Assembly: GCA_030248215.1 (NCBI GenBank)
Contig: JASANG010000694.1
Span: forward strand, 62,001 to 126,000
Direction of reading: 5' to 3'
Length of the DNA stretch: 64,000 nt
Source of the DNA: Enoplolaimus lenunculus
Lineage: Eukaryota; Nematoda; Enoplea; Enoplida; Thoracostomopsidae
Part shown: positions 1 through 14,304 of the stretch, piece by piece
Layout of the letters: each line of letters starts with the position of its first letter
Position numbering within the stretch: the stretch's first letter is position 1
Made by a program: the position numbers and the translations under genes
Notes under the pieces: model-generated
Told to the model about the DNA's origin: nothing
What the model saw: the letters and a program-made list of their open reading frames with translations, nothing else
Databases searched by the model: none

Positions 1-40
1 TCCGATTGCACAATCAATCGAAATCGGAGAATACTAGATT
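1..40 (+). mobile_element. End fragment of a CGGAAT-type hAT MITE
   Basis: The window opens inside sequence matching the subterminal part of the elements at 9467 and 18653 (ATTGCACAATCAATCG). The rest is outside the window. From here to 206 I see nothing else. Confidence 0.4.
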
Positions 41-206
41 GCATTCAGATATCAGAACGTAGCTTACAATTCTTCCTTCCATGGCTTAAGGTATCAAAAG
101 TGTTTACATAATAAAATTTAACATCTCACGCCCATGAGACCTGCAAAAAGCTGAAGTTGCTATTGTTGAAGCAAGTAATGCCTGATGAAAAAATTTCGCT
201 ATGAAT

Positions 207-915
207 TCGGGATGGGCGGTTTCGGTCAAAAAAGCGAGAGCGAGACAGAGACCCAACCTACCGAGACCGAGACTTTTGGTCTCGGTCTTGGTCAATTTTT
301 AACCGTTATCGAAAATAAAAATAAGATTTTTTAACAAAACTTTTGAATATTTCCATCTGCTTTGAATTGCCGCTTCATACAATTAAACTAATAAAACGCC
401 CCCAAAATTTATTTTTTACTTAATTTTTCACTTGACTACTGTCGACATACCCTTCGAACAGGCTCGGGATAAATCACACTGTCTCAAAACACGGTACAAT
501 CCCTAATTCACAGCTATAGCGTTGTTTTTACTCGGGCAAACCGAATAGACTGGAAAACTTTTAACATAGCGTGACGTTATAAATGCGGATGGCCCATAAT
601 TAATTAAACGATGCCTTAAATGTTTTAAATACAAAAATGCAACTATTTGTGCTTTGTCACAATAAAATCAAAGTTTCAAAAATAGAATTTTGGGTAAACG
701 GAAGGGTCATTCTGTTTCTAAAGTTGTGTTGGTAGGCGAAATGCGCAAGTACTTCCGCGCCAAAGCGGCGATCTAAGGAAAATTTTTCTGATTGCTTATT
801 GCTTTTTCTCCTCTTTGGTCACGGTTTGCAATCGACCGAGTCTGAAAAAAAGCCAAACCGAGACCGAAACCAGCCAAATCCCGAGACTTGCCGAGACCGA
901 GACCACCCATCCGTG
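207..915 (+). mobile_element. Complete CTCGGT-type hAT MITE (709 bp)
   Basis: Flanked by perfect 8-bp target duplications CTATGAAT at 199-206 and 916-923, the hAT signature. Ends resemble CAGGGATGGGCGG and its complement. About 100 bp at each end is packed with iterated GAGACCGAGAC / GGTCTCGGT words; the middle is AT-rich and non-coding. This is the reference copy for the shorter derivatives at 6953, 24700, 31300 and 42826. Confidence 0.85.
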
Positions 916-1069
916 CTATGAATCTATTAATTTTCATAGTCACGCAATAATTATTAGTAGATATTCATTCTAACACACAAAAAACTACGAAAACAGCATT
1001 TGAAATAATTTATTATGAAAACTTTATTTTCTTCGGATATGACCAAAAGTTGTGTGAGACCGAAACAGT

Positions 1070-1517
1070 TCACGGAGTTCACGGCAGGTCTACGCCCATT
1101 CCTGGATCGGATGAAGGTTATTAATTTTGCTTAGGCTTAGACATAGTTATAGACCCATTTTTACGATGAAGTTTAGGCTTAGCCTTAGGAATAATAGAAA
1201 TATGCTGAGTGCTCAGATATATTCTGTTACGCTCCTAGAATACGTAACACCCTTCATCTATATCTGGTTTTCCAACGTTACTTTAACCGAATAAACACTG
1301 TCAACGTACACGGTCATATGCAAACATTTACATAACATGAGTGATAGAAAAAATATTTAAAAGTAAAGTATATCAGTTCGATATTACTTAGCATAAATAC
1401 AAATGAAGGTATGAATTTTTTGAAGTTTTAAAAGTAATTAACATCCGGCAAGTTAAAAAACCGGCGCCGGAGCCGGGTGTCGATTTTTGCTGGAGCCAGA
1501 TATACGGTTGCACCCTG
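1070..1517 (-). mobile_element. GGCTCCGG-type hAT element (family G), partial
   Basis: Reading the minus strand from 1517: CAGGGTGCAACCG terminus, iterated CCGGCTCCGG words, then sequence shared with the copies at 36711 and 44964, including a stretch like GTAAATGTTTGCATATG. The far end (about 1070) is uncertain. A TTAGGCTTAGG-like run sits at 1130-1190. Confidence 0.6.
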
Positions 1518-1734
1518 AATTTCAGTATAAACTTGCTGTTCCAATTCCGATTCCGGCAAAATCCAGTTCCGCTTTGCAGCCTGTCATTTATATATGTATC
1601 TAATTAAAGCCTCCAGTTTGAATATGAGTACAAACTAATAAATTTTACACTACGCACACTGATGACGTTCTAAGAAACAAAAAAACGGTATGCTTTATTG
1701 TCAGTACGTGGCATGATGTTAATTTACCGAATAC

Positions 1735-2061
1735 TGGATCCGAATACTAACCGAATATAGCATCTAAATTTGTACACTGGCTGAATTATATAAATCGCAC
1801 AATTGTACGACTATGTTTACAGAATTAAAACTAACAGGTAACTATAATTTTTGATTTTTACTGCAGCGTATCAAAACTTGAACTCATTGACATGTCCAGA
1901 AAACCAATCGCGGCAATATGTTGAAGACGCTCACTTGTAAAAGACAACTTTCGAAATGCGGTACAACCACCGCAAATATCCGGTATCCGGTACGTTTAAA
2001 CTGGATATGGATATTAGTTTTGTCGAATATTAGGTAAACATGATCCGGATATGCGGTCGCG
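1735..2061 (+). mobile_element. ATCCGG-type MITE copy
   Basis: Carries ATCCGGTATCCGG and GATCCGGATATGCGG words and ends in GCGCTCTCTG, a degenerate GCACCCTG. The middle aligns by eye with 3560-3660 and 6531-6600. No target duplication found. Confidence 0.55.
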
Positions 2062-2367
2062 CTCTCTGTGTTATCTCTCTAGCCTGGGTTTGCAAAAAAT
2101 ACTCCGAGTATAAAACTTCGCGGCATCGTCCATACCGTTCAGAAGCGTTTCAAATCAGCATCTGGCCTAACAGATGAATCAGTTCACACTCTAATATAAC
2201 AACATATACGTACAGGTTCGAAATAAAGCCGCGATTTAATTTCTGATGTTAAAGATCAGCAGAATATTCATAATTTAATATGCACTTCTAGTTTTTGCAA
2301 ATTCCGTTTTTGACTCTTTTAAACACAGTAGCGTGAAGTTTGTAACATAACCAAAACGCAAACGTAC

Positions 2368-2508
2368 CGATATATCCTGGTTCAGGTAACGATGCGCCAT
2401 TACCGCCGCTGTTTGTGACGCCGCCTCGTCTGCGGTCCTCTAATTTCTTTCTCAATCTAGCATGTGTGCGCTCAGTTCGATCGTCGGCGTATGGAACCGA
2501 ATAATAGT
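2368..2508 (-). CDS. FNDC3: FNDC3 exon 4, basic DRxxR segment
   Basis: 141 nt, with acceptor TTTTGTTTTAG|AC and donor ATCG|GTACGT. It encodes a basic, charged stretch (DDRTERTHARLRKKLEDRRRG) about 47 residues long. Its position and composition match the lysine/arginine-rich linker (DRQIDRQNR type) that follows the conserved N-terminal block in FNDC3 proteins. Phase 1 matches exon 3 across a 7.85-kb intron. It leaves in phase 1 and no further exon is visible between here and position 1. Confidence 0.72.
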
Positions 2509-5500
2509 CTAAAACAAAATATATAGTACATAGCAGCAAAATTTACAAACAAAAAAAGTAAAATAATACAGCACAAATTTGTATTATTGGAGTTGTTCAG
2601 AAATTCTATATTACACACATGTTCTATTTTATACAATGCGCCCACCAAAATAATTATCTAGTTGTTCGAGCCTTATAAACATCAACAACTGGTGATATGT
2701 GCTACACACACACGACACATTTGTTTTCCATTTGACCAGCTACATTAATAACTAAGCTGAACGAGATAAAAGGCATCAAGGACGACTTTTTTAATGTTTA
2801 TAAGATTTGATCCAACAAAGTAAAAATTCCAGTTCCTGCATTCTGCAGTGCCGGAACAGAAACAAGAAGCGATTTCGTGCAGGAATTCCGAGAACACTGC
2901 TTTTTCAAAATGTGTTTAGCTTCGGAGTTTAACCGTTTTCTTAGGATTACGCTTAGACTTAGGAATATAGTAAATACTAATGTACGAAAACTATTCTTTT
3001 CTATCAAGTTAACACTTGTGTGGTGTGAAGCAAATAAACAAACGAATTTTTTGTGACACACCTTGACTGACTGATGAACTATTCATCGTTGTTATTCTTT
3101 AAAATATACAGGTGTATCTATATAATATATACGGCTTGAAAATATATTGCCTCTGCCTGCCAGAGTGCAATCGAATATCCAAGAAAAATGAAAAGTCCAA
3201 GCAAACAATTAATTGTAATTCAGTAAACATGAACATTTTTGCGACTCAAATAATACATACTTCAAACAGTGTACCAATTCAGACGCTATATCTCATCCGG
3301 TTCCGATCCCGGCAAATGATTCATTATCCGGTTCCGGAATGGTCTCAGGTAAATTACATAATAGGTGGTCGCAACCAGCGACATATACGTATATGTCCTC
3401 TAACTATTTTGCTTAGCTTACCTAGAATCAAAGCGCAACTGGATATTTATTTATCGGATACCGTAACCGGAGCCGAATTGCACATTTTTACAAGCACTGG
3501 ATATCAACAGGACAAAGCTAAATTTGTGGAGTTTGAAGTATTTGAGTCGCGCAAAAGTTAATATGTTTATTGAATTAAAAGTGATTGTTACTTTGCATTT
3601 TTCATTTGTACTTCATTGTGTCAAACCTTGAAGTTCCTTGACTTGCCCAAAAATGCAATCGAACCAAGATAGATAGATAAAGTAGAAGAGGATATAACAC
3701 CACTGTGGGCGTTCGCGTAGACAAATCAAAAGCATTGTCCATTGCGACATCCTACGACCTTATATACTCTGTGTGTCACTCTACATTAACCTTTAGACGT
3801 TCTGTTTCAACAATAAACTTATAAATTTTCTTTATATCAAGAGATCTAATTTCTCTAACAGCTAATGTCTTCCTACCAAGAAATTGCTCGCGTTTGTCTT
3901 CCCACCGCTTGCATACGCATAAAAAGTGCTCAGCGGTCTCACTTACATTGCATTCTGAACAATTTTTATCTTGAGCTACTCTCATTCTAAATAAATGATA
4001 ACTTAACCAACAATGTCCCGATAAAATCTGAATACATTGTCTAAGTTTGTCTTTATTAAACTTTAATAAAAATCTACTTCTTCTTATGTTTGGTTCTTGA
4101 ATTATTAATCTTGTAAATCTACAGATTTTCTGATTTATCCATCTATATATAAATTTCCTGTGCATCCATGATGTAATTCTTAAGCGAACCTCCCGCTTAC
4201 ATATAGGCAGTACCGGTTCTGGTCCTATAAATCGTCTACCTGATCCACGCCTTGCTAATCCATCCGCTAAGTTATTACCGATTACATTTGAGTGACCCGG
4301 CACCCACACTAGTAAAACTTCATTTAATTGTGAGAGTTCTTTAATTGCTATTCGACACTCGTTAACTATTTTAGATCTAATTTTGATACTATGTAAAGCT
4401 TTCAGTGCTACCTGACTGTCTGAAATAATGAGTATTATTTTTTAACAGTATTCCTTCCTGTTAACTCTTCAGCGCATATTTTGATCGCAATGATTTCTGT
4501 CTGGAAAACTGAAACATACTCTCCTAGTGATCGGCTAACCATGAAGTGCTCTGAGAAAATTCCAGCACCTGCTAATTTCCTTGCTGCACCTTGAACGACA
4601 GAGCCATCGGTGTAGCATACTATATCATCATTCCTTTGAAAATCTCTTATAAAACTATTCCAAAGAGCTCTAGATGGAAACAACACATTCCATGTCGGTT
4701 CATCTATTATTTCACCTGACATATTATCTAAAGGAAAACTGAGCACATCAAGTTGATTGATCTCAGCCGAGTAATCTCGATGTCCTTTGATACTAAAGAC
4801 GTTATCGCCCTCTGATAATTTATTAATTCTGTTTAATTCTGCAATCCCTTCTTTCATTATCTCGAGATCTATTGGAAGCAGATTTAAAATCGTTTCCATA
4901 CTTATAGTCGGAGTTGACCTAACAGCTCCTGTTATCATCAAACAGGCCATTCTAGATATCTTACTAGCTTTCTTTGCGTAAGTTTTCAATTTAAGTCTGT
5001 GCCACCATACCAGTGCTCCATAATAGACTACTGGTAAAACTACTGTTCTATATATAAACAGAATAGTTTTACGAGTTAACCCCCAAGTCTTCCCTATGGC
5101 TGATCGACTTATCATAAGCGCTTTAATACTTTTATCAATAACATAATCTAACTGGTCTTTCCATAAGAGTTTTTGATCAATCACAACTCCTAGATACTTT
5201 ACAGATCTTCCAATCACTATGTCCGTATTTGCTAATCGGAAACTAAAAGTTGTATCTAAATTCCTTTTCCTAGAAAACATAATAGCATTCCATTTATTGG
5301 GATTTATTGTTAACCCTCTTTTTGAACACCACTGATAAATCTTATCTAACGTTGTTTGAACTCTTCTTGCTGCTATTGTCTCATTTCCACTACTACTTGT
5401 TATGACTACATCATCTGAATATGCTTGCACATATACCAAAGTATTATTAAACTTTTGTAGGAGGTCGTCTACCACCATTGTCCATAGTAGGGGTGACAAT

Positions 5501-8500
5501 ACTCCCCCTTGCGTGTACTACCTGGGCAGGCAGTAGCTTTGTCAGTCGAACAAGACTCGTCTTGTTCAGCAGAGGGGGGAGCTCCAAAGCTTGCTGTATC
5601 TGCTGATCAGGGCGAGTCCGATCAGTCTAAACAGATCTCTGAGCTTAGGCAGAAATCTAGTGACTTTTGGAAGAAATTTCCTTCCAAGAGCCGCTCGAAA
5701 ACGCCTCAACAGAAAGGCCATGGCCTTAGCGGTGCTCAGAAAAAGAAGAACAAGAAGCTAGCTGCAGAGGGAAATTTCCCACCCTTACCTCCAGGGGCAG
5801 ATATTCCATCTACTTCGGGGGAAGGTCAAAGCAAGCGCAATAGAAGTCCGACGGGGGAAACTCCAGAGGACAGAAAAAGAGTCAAAATCAGCTATAAGCA
5901 AGCAGGTCAAGGGAGTCAGAAGCTTCTAGCACATGACAGTGAAAATCCTACAAGGAAATTCACACCTGAAGAGCATGATAAGATTACTGAACAGATTATT
6001 CAGCTTAAAAGGAAAGATCCTAATAGAGGAAAAATCCACTTTGAAGAAAGTGGACTTTCACAAGATGGATTCAGCATGTACACTTGCGCAGATACACTTA
6101 CTGTGCAGTGGCTGAAAGAAGCAATGAAGCAAATAGACCGAGAAGGAACTGAATCTGGTTCCGGTCTTCGTCTTTATTCCGGCCAAGCCAAAGAAAGAAG
6201 TAACATCTGAATATGTTACAGAAGAGCTGCAGGGTAGCAATCCTGGTTTTCAGACTTCTGTATGGAGATTTCGATACACGAATAGGAAGCCAAAAGGCTA
6301 CGTCCTTTCTTTTAGAGTACCACAAGACACAATTGAAGAATTATCAAGACTTCAATTTAGACCCTATTACGAGCTGACCCGGGTCTCCTTTTGGAGAATG
6401 GGTGAGCCCAGCTAGGGATAAGTAAATTACAGACTCTCAAGACAATGACTCTTAACAATTCAGATGAGTCAAGTCTTACATAAATTATAGTTTAAATAAG
6501 ATATCACCATGATCAAAATTAGACAGGTGAAACCAAGATGTTAGTGACACTTAAATTGAAAAAAGCAGACTTATGAAATTTGGAACCACCACTGTAAATA
6601 TCCGGTATCCGATGAATACCGGATATACCATAACCAGATACGGATAACGGTTTTTTGTCGGATATTAAACCAGATGAGGATATCCGGTCGCACCCTAGCT
6701 AGAATGTAACCCGGGGTCATGATATAATTCTTTACCCAAACCGTTTAGGTATTCCCTGAAAGAATAAAGCTACTGTATCGCGGTTTAGTTCCCCGAACCA
6801 CCTTTCAAAAATTACACCCCATTTAGTTTTTCACCCGTTCATTCCCGCCAACACCTTTTATGGCACATAACTGATCGCATGTTTAATTTGTCCCGGACGA
6901 ATTGCACCAAATTAGTAATGCCAAATTTTTGGCTAATTAATTCTCTCCCCATCCGGGATGGGCGGTCTCGATCAAAAAAGCGAGACCGAGAACGAGACCG
7001 AGACTCGACCTACCGAGACCGAGACTTTTGGTCTCGTCTCCATCAATTTTTAACCGTTATCGAAAATAAAAAAATAAGACTGTGTCGAAACACCCTCGGT
7101 ACGATCCCTAATTCAGCGCTATAGTGTTGTTTTTGCTCCCAGGCAAACTGAATAGACTGGAAAACTTTTAACATCGCGTGACCCATGACGTTTTAAATGT
7201 GGATGATATATACATAATTTTGTGAGCCATGCCTTCTTTGTCGCAATAAAATCAAAGTGTTTTGGTTTCCTTTCAAAAATACAGTTTTGGGTAACCGACG
7301 GGGCCATTCTGTTTCTCAAATCGCTGTATAACCAGGTATCAATGCTCCACAACCGTTCGCAGTCTGGGTTGGTAGGCGAACTGCACAAGTACTTCCGGGC
7401 CAAAACTGCGATCTAAGGAAAATTTTTGTGATTGCTTATCGCTTTTTCAACTGTTTGGTCTCGGCTTGCAAACCACCGAGACTGGAAAAAAGCGAGACCG
7501 AGACCAACCAAATCCCTAACGCTGCGGTCTATATATGCACCATCGCTAAGTAATCACGTATATATGCGGATATACTGAAAAGTTCTTCACATCCAAACCT
7601 GGCTGAGTCCTCAAGACTAACAAATTTAGTGTATAACAGGTTTCTGAAATTTAGGCCCACAACTGAAGCACGGCATGTTGGTTTTATAAGATAGAGCATT
7701 CATCACTTTTACTTGCATTATTTAAGTGAAAACAACTATGAAGCGTAATAGATGCAAACAATGTGATTGTGAACTGCTCCAAAACTGGTTGCATTTTTAA
7801 ATGACTTTTATAATCGTCATTTCGGCATTTAATGCAGAAGCTTATAGCACTGCGAGACAATAATTGTAATAATAAGTCTTTCAATTATCCTATCATACAC
7901 ATTGCTTTTAGCTTGAAACAAAGACAATCTCTGAATGTGTAACACCAGATTAGAGATGCACCGGGCTAATGCTTGATTTGCCGGAAAAACCGGAGCCAAA
8001 CGCCAATTACTAATTGGCCTAGGACGATCTGCTATTTTGCGCAAAAGCAGTTTCGCATAGGCTAAACTGCTATTAAACTTATAGACCAATCAGATTTGAT
8101 TATTTCGACAGACGCAAAACCGTTAACCAATCAGCGTTGGTTTTACATCACTGTTGTTTTGCTATATCTTACAATCGCTATTTGGCCCAGGCCAAACTGT
8201 TATTTGCTCAGAATCGCATATTTCTCTAGGTTAACCCTTCACTCATAGAGTATACTATGAGCAACTAAATACAATAATGTATGTACGAGCAATACACACA
8301 CTGTGAGCAGTGTTTAACATTTATTACATATATGCGCATCACAAAATGTCCACAAGACGTGAGAGCCTACTCGGGCTCGAGCGTCAAGCTCCTATAGCTC
8401 AGTGGTCATCGTACACGCCTCACAACCGTGAGACTGGGGATCGAATCTTACCTTGAAATAACATCTCATATTTTCTCACATGAAAATATTCATGTGAGAA

Positions 8501-11500
8501 AGGGTTAATAGGTATATTGGCCTGAATAGCAGATTGGCCTACGACATACGTATATATCAAATTGCAAACTTTGGTCTGACTCAATGATTCATTTATCATT
8601 TGTCAAGCACTAAACGGTATTTTGACAACACAAAATACATTTCTACAGAACAATCGCTGGCCCCGGTTGATATCGTATCGGTCTCTGTGCCAAGGTTTCG
8701 ACACCGGGGCAACTCAATACCAGATATTATGGCATAAAACTAGCTTCCTCAGAATCAGTAATTAGGAACGGCAAGAAACACCGTTTGCACGCTATATAGT
8801 TTAAATTCCTACTTCGCTGTAAAGAATTTTTTTGGCTCCAGCTAACATGTTGAGCTCTGGCCTCGTGGACTGCCGAAACATTGAAACAGTGTCATTTAGT
8901 ATACATAAAATAAACTATGACAATATAAGCCGCTAACACAATACATGTAAATAACACAAAAACAGCAGCACGGCATACAGCTTTCGTATTTCAATTTCAA
9001 AGTACATAGTAGCACAAAAGCCTTGACAAACACTGTACATACACATATATTTTTACGTACTTGAATGTACACATTATAGTACTGACCAAGATAAAGCACC
9101 TGTACATTCAACACTATTAGTTATATGTTCGTTGGAAGCATTGCATGGCAAGCAACAGTACCAGACTTATACAGATTAACGTATGTAAGTACGTTACACT
9201 GGAATCGTTTTGTTCAAGGGCGTCAACAAGGAGAGACATAGAGAGAATAATATCGCCTGAAGAAATTGCTGGAAAGACGACAAAAAGCACTAACTTTTAA
9301 GATTCCTTCGTGTTACCTTCCGGATCAGATAAAAAAATTTTACACTATCGGATGTGCTCCTTCGAACTGAAATCCTGGTTGCACTTCTTAAGTTTCGTTA
9401 TTAAAACAATGCTGGGTTACAATAAGCACTAGGACACTCCACATGCACTGCATATGGACTGGATATCAGGGTGCAAAGCGGAACTGGATTATACCGGGAT
9501 TGGAATCAAAACAGCAAATTTATACCGGGATTGTAATCGGAATCGGAACAAGAAATTTTATGACAATACGGATAATTTGTATTGACAAGTATTATTGTAT
9601 TGATTACGGGTGTCTGCTGGCTGGCAGCAAATTTCAAAAACGTCGCATGAACAAATTGGCGATGATTTCTGGTTCTGTAAAGCTAAACTGCAATCAATCA
9701 ATAATAAGTTAACATCTCATCGGAAGCAATTAATAGATAAATGATACAGAATTTTTATGCAACGCATCACAAGAAGATTAACTTTAAATTTTCAAAATTC
9801 CGATTCCGATTGATTGTGCAATCGGAATTGGAATCGTAGCTCGTTTTGAATCGGAATTCTAACCGGAATCGGAATTCCGGTTGCACCCTGCTGGATATAT
9901 CAGGGGTTAAAAGACTACATACATTGTAAAACAAAAATAAGAGAAACCGATTTTTTTGCAGTAATCGAAACACAAACAAAAATTAATGGCAATGCAAGAG
10001 TGCATATAGAGGAGTTTATTGGGTGACTGTGATTAACCTTTCGTATTAAACAAAAACTTTGACATAATATTACCTAAAAAGCTGCGAATCGGACGGAATC
10101 ATTTGACCTCTGCGTCAAATTATTGCTTATGTTACGTGGATTCCAACATGGTATCCCTCATAATTTTTTTGTGGATCCAACTATGTCATATTCACAATCG
10201 ATTTTACCCTTCACTACCTATGTACTACAAAAATGGTCGATTAAAAAGTTTAACTCGAAATTTCGCTTTTTCAGTAACATTTAACACACACAATATTACT
10301 CCACCGACATTAGCGGAGCTGCGAGCAACTCTTCAACCTAAATAAAAAATTTACTTACCGGTCTCGGCAGCTAATTGGGCGACCACGCCTTGCGCATTTC
10401 CATAATGTTGTTGGTGATGCAAATAGCCAAACCCTTGCTCAGAACCCGCTGCAACGGCACTAGTAGACCCGAGTTGTTGGCCAAGACTGATCGGTCCGGT
10501 GCCGGCTGAAACAGCGTTGATACCTGAATGTTGCTGAGCATGATACGAGCTCATCATCATATCTAACTCGCCGCCATATGACGACCCTGTTGCGACAACA
10601 GAAGAGCCAGTCGCTGGCATAACTGGATTAATCAGAGGCGGACGTGTGCTATCTTCTAAGACTCTTGCAGCGACAGAGCTGGAATTTGCCATTATCTGTA
10701 CACCACGCTGATGAATTAAGCTGCCATTACCAACGGTCGCGATAACGCCGAACCCAGGGCCGCCAGACTGGCTATTTGCGACACCAACCGGTCCAACGTC
10801 ACCTGATGGCACTATTCCTGCAGCAAATTGGTTTGCTGTCATAGCAGAGGGCGTGTGTGATACTGCGTTTTCCATTGGAGGAGTACTTCCTGTGACTGAA
10901 CCAGTTGTACCTCCTCTATGAACGTGGTGTTGGTGGAATTGCGTACCGTAATTACCAGCCTGTTGTGCAGTCATCTGGTTAGTGTCGTTTCCGTTGCCGC
11001 CATTATGTCCGAAAACACCGCCATGAGACAGAACGGCACGACCACCATTTCGAATACCGCCACTACCCGCATTTGGCGTTGGGAAATTACTGTATCCAAC
11101 ACTAGAACTACCATTCACATCAGACGTTGCTGCTATACAAAACGGCACCGGGCCATTATTGCCGCCGCTCATAACAACCGTCGCAGCGTTACTCGGCCCA
11201 TTATGCATCCCACCACCACCAACAACATAGCGCCCCATACCGGCATCGCCAACACCCGCGGGCGGCACAAAACTGCTTCCCATAACACCCGCATCCATCA
11301 TTGCATTTGTTTGCATTAGCAATTGCTGCTGCGATGACGACACACCAGCGTTCTAGAAATTGGTTATATGTACATAATAAATACTTCCGAACTCAGCAAA
11401 CCGAAAACGACCCTAAAAAGTCTTTGGTTCAGTTATTTTCGAGCCGTAACCGAAAGCGATGTTCGATGTTTAAATTTGCTGAAATCATAATTATGTGAGG

Positions 11501-14165
11501 TTTTTATTATTCGATGAATTTCCGAGGTCATTAGGTAACGCGATAACTTTTACTTTGCAAAATAATGTTTTTCAATCCAAATTCAGATAGGCTTCGGTTT
11601 AAGAAATGAAGGCTTCGGTTTAAGAAATGATTTATCGCCTTTAACTACCGGGATTCAACAAAAACCATACCGAGCCCGGAAGCAGCTGAAAACCGAGACT
11701 TACCAAGACCAAAACCAAGTTACGCACTAGAAAGCACGTCACGTTATGAGTTTATTTTAGTAATATACGTTGTGCCCAGGGTGCGACCAAAATTCTGATT
11801 CCGACATTTTTTCACTTCCCGGTTCCGGCAAATTTTTATCGGATTAAAAAATTCCGTCAGTGTTAAATTTTAGCGGTTTTTTAAATTTTCTAATTTTTAA
11901 GAAGCTTTTTTTAAAGCATCGTGTTCAATTAGTGCGACAAAAATGAAATAGATTTAATTATTCATATTATATATACGTATAAACTTTGATAATCGCCCAA
12001 ATAAAAAACCATCGAACGTAGATTTCGCGTCCGTGGATAATCAAAATCTACGTACGATACAGAAGATTAAGTGAATACCACCTATCGTTAACTAGGGTTG
12101 TTTCAACAATGATACAACACAAAGAAAAAATAAATTTGCGGTGGCATGTATTTTTCATTTTCCGGTTCGGTAAACTGTAATTTCGGTTGCACCCTGGTTA
12201 TTCCCTGAACACCTATTTGTCCAGTTGCTAATGCCAGCTGGTAAACTGGATGCAAACATGAATATTATCAAACTAAACCACGTTTACACACATCCAAACA
12301 GTCTATATACAAAAACACGTTTCACACTAACCGGCAAGGAAGTAACAGCGTGGTGAAACCTAGTACTGGCTGCTGCAGTACTGGACTGGATGCTATTTGG
12401 CGTTTGCGCATTCGGAACGTTGCTACTAGTGTTTGATAACTGGTGTCCACTTCCGGATGGAAGAATGCCTGGTATTCCTGGGCCACCGGTGGCACCTGTT
12501 TGAGGAGGCGGTGGTAAGTGATGTGGCGGCGGCGCAGGAGGTTGTTGCGGTGACAAAATTAGATGCCGTAAAACGCCATTCTCATCAACGATTTGTTGTA
12601 CTATGTGTCCAGGAGGAACATGCAGTGGTAACGGTGCCGGAAGCCCAGGATGCTGACTAACCATGCGAACAGTTGCCGGACCTATAAAATAAAGAAACTG
12701 TGTGTCCATTAACAAAACAAAATGTTACACAATCCGTACATGTTGCTTGTTGAATTGATCGTGCTGTGACGGTGAGGTATATAGAAAGTGTAATTGTAAA
12801 GTTTGTGCCCGTTCTTTACCAAATTTCAGAAGTACACTGCTCAACTAACCCAAACAATGTTATTAAAAGCGTGCTAAATAAGCCCCTTCGATAGTACCTT
12901 AATTTGCAACAAAAGCCAGTTTTCGAAGCTGGGAGTTCACTACTGGGGGCGGTGGGAGCCACCTATTTGGCAAATACGCCACCAAACTCTATTTGGATCG
13001 CGTTTAAAATGTTTCTTACGTCAAACACACTTTTTGCATTGCCTACATATCCATCAGTATCCAGCGAATACCCACTCATAGTGCATTTTCAAAAACGCCT
13101 TGAAAACAAAAGAATACACGATATAGCTGGGTTTAGGAATTTTTTAATATTTGAGCTTGTTCAAATCTCCCCTGAGCACTCCATATTCCTCAGAACCGAA
13201 AGTTTTTGTCAAAAAGATGCAATTTAAAAATGCAATTTGAAAAGCTGAGTTTGGTGGTAATAAATTTTCTGCTTTTTGCAGCTTTTTCATTGCACCAAAC
13301 CTTGCGCAAATGGGCAAACAAGTACTTCTAGAGTAAGAAGCATTTTTGGATAAAATTTTTAAACTATCTGAACAAAATTTTTATACAAAATCTAAATGTA
13401 TATCAGGGTGGCACCGAATCTACGATTTGACAGAATTCCAATCCGTATCCATTGCAAATTTGGCGAATCCGGATCCGAATCTTGCATGTTGCGAATTTTT
13501 GGTTTGGTACTCAGAAATCGTTGCTATAACTGTGTAAAAAATAGGGCCATTTTTGGGCAAATGAATGTTAGCTGGCAAATAAGGAAAAACTCGGCCGTTA
13601 ATTTACCTGGTATGTGTTGTATCTCGTTGTTCACACGAACACTCAACGTTTCGCCCGGATTTACATGCACATAAACAGCATGTTGACCCATGGCTGGATA
13701 TCCAGTTGTTACACCAGCACCATCGTTTCCGTGGCCATTTCCACCTGCAGAACCGCCTCCACTGCCACGGTCGCCACTATTCTGTGATGGCAAATTTCCG
13801 CCTCCGTGATGATGATGGTGGTGGTGATGTGGATGATTATTAGGATTATTATTGGAGCTATAGTTATGATGGTAATAATTATTATGCTTATGATCCCCGC
13901 CATTACCACCACCACCACCACCACCACCTCGCGCAGCGGTTGTCAGCCGACCTGACAAGGACGGTGGTTGCTGTGGAGGTGGTGATGATCCACATGATGC
14001 GAATCCACCCCTATCATTACCGTTACCACCAACAGCTTCATCGCTATTAACTCCGCTGCAACTCACCGCAATGCCGCTGTCACTACCACCACCAACAGTT
14101 GACAACTTATCCATTATTGACTGTTGTTGTTGCTGTTGCTGCTGCTGTTGTTGTTGCTGTTGTCG

Positions 14166-14200
<35 letters not shown>

Positions 14201-14244
14201 GCTGCTGCAGTTGTTGTTGTTGTTGCTGCTGCTGATGTTGTTGT

Positions 14245-14304
<60 letters not shown>

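Larger units (their letters stand above)
3671..6530 (-). mobile_element. LINE (RNase H-bearing, I-superclade-like) with 5' inversion
   Basis: Flanked by the perfect 9-bp duplication AACCAAGAT (3662-3670 and 6531-6539). The sense part (minus, about 5517 to 3671) encodes the end of reverse transcriptase, RNase H and a C-terminal zinc knuckle, and ends in a TATC-repeat tail. The outer part (5518-6530) is inverted and carries ORF1 and the first codons of ORF2 (ATG at 6510, MIKIRQ). The endonuclease and most of the RT are missing at the junction. This is the structure left by twin priming during insertion. It sits in FNDC3 intron 3, in the gene's orientation. Confidence 0.88.
3429..6697 (+). mobile_element. 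ATCCGG-type hAT MITE split by a LINE
   Basis: The left part (3429-3661) and right part (6540-6697) together match the 1735-2061 copy. Flanks CCTAGAAT (3421-3428) and GCTAGAAT (6698-6705) agree at 7 of 8 positions, as expected of an aged hAT duplication. The interior is a LINE insertion at 3671-6530. Confidence 0.75.

Noticed and set aside
1130-1200. Telomere-like TTAGGCTTAGG runs (also 2938, 53627, 59718)
   Set aside because: Short, imperfect, interspersed and in both orientations; they look like MITE words rather than interstitial telomere.
3112-3561. 149-codon plus-strand frame
   Set aside because: Spans CCGG-word repeats and the edge of a MITE; no protein signature.
8388-8452. Functional tRNA gene
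   Set aside because: Acceptor ends do not pair and the anticodon arm does not close.
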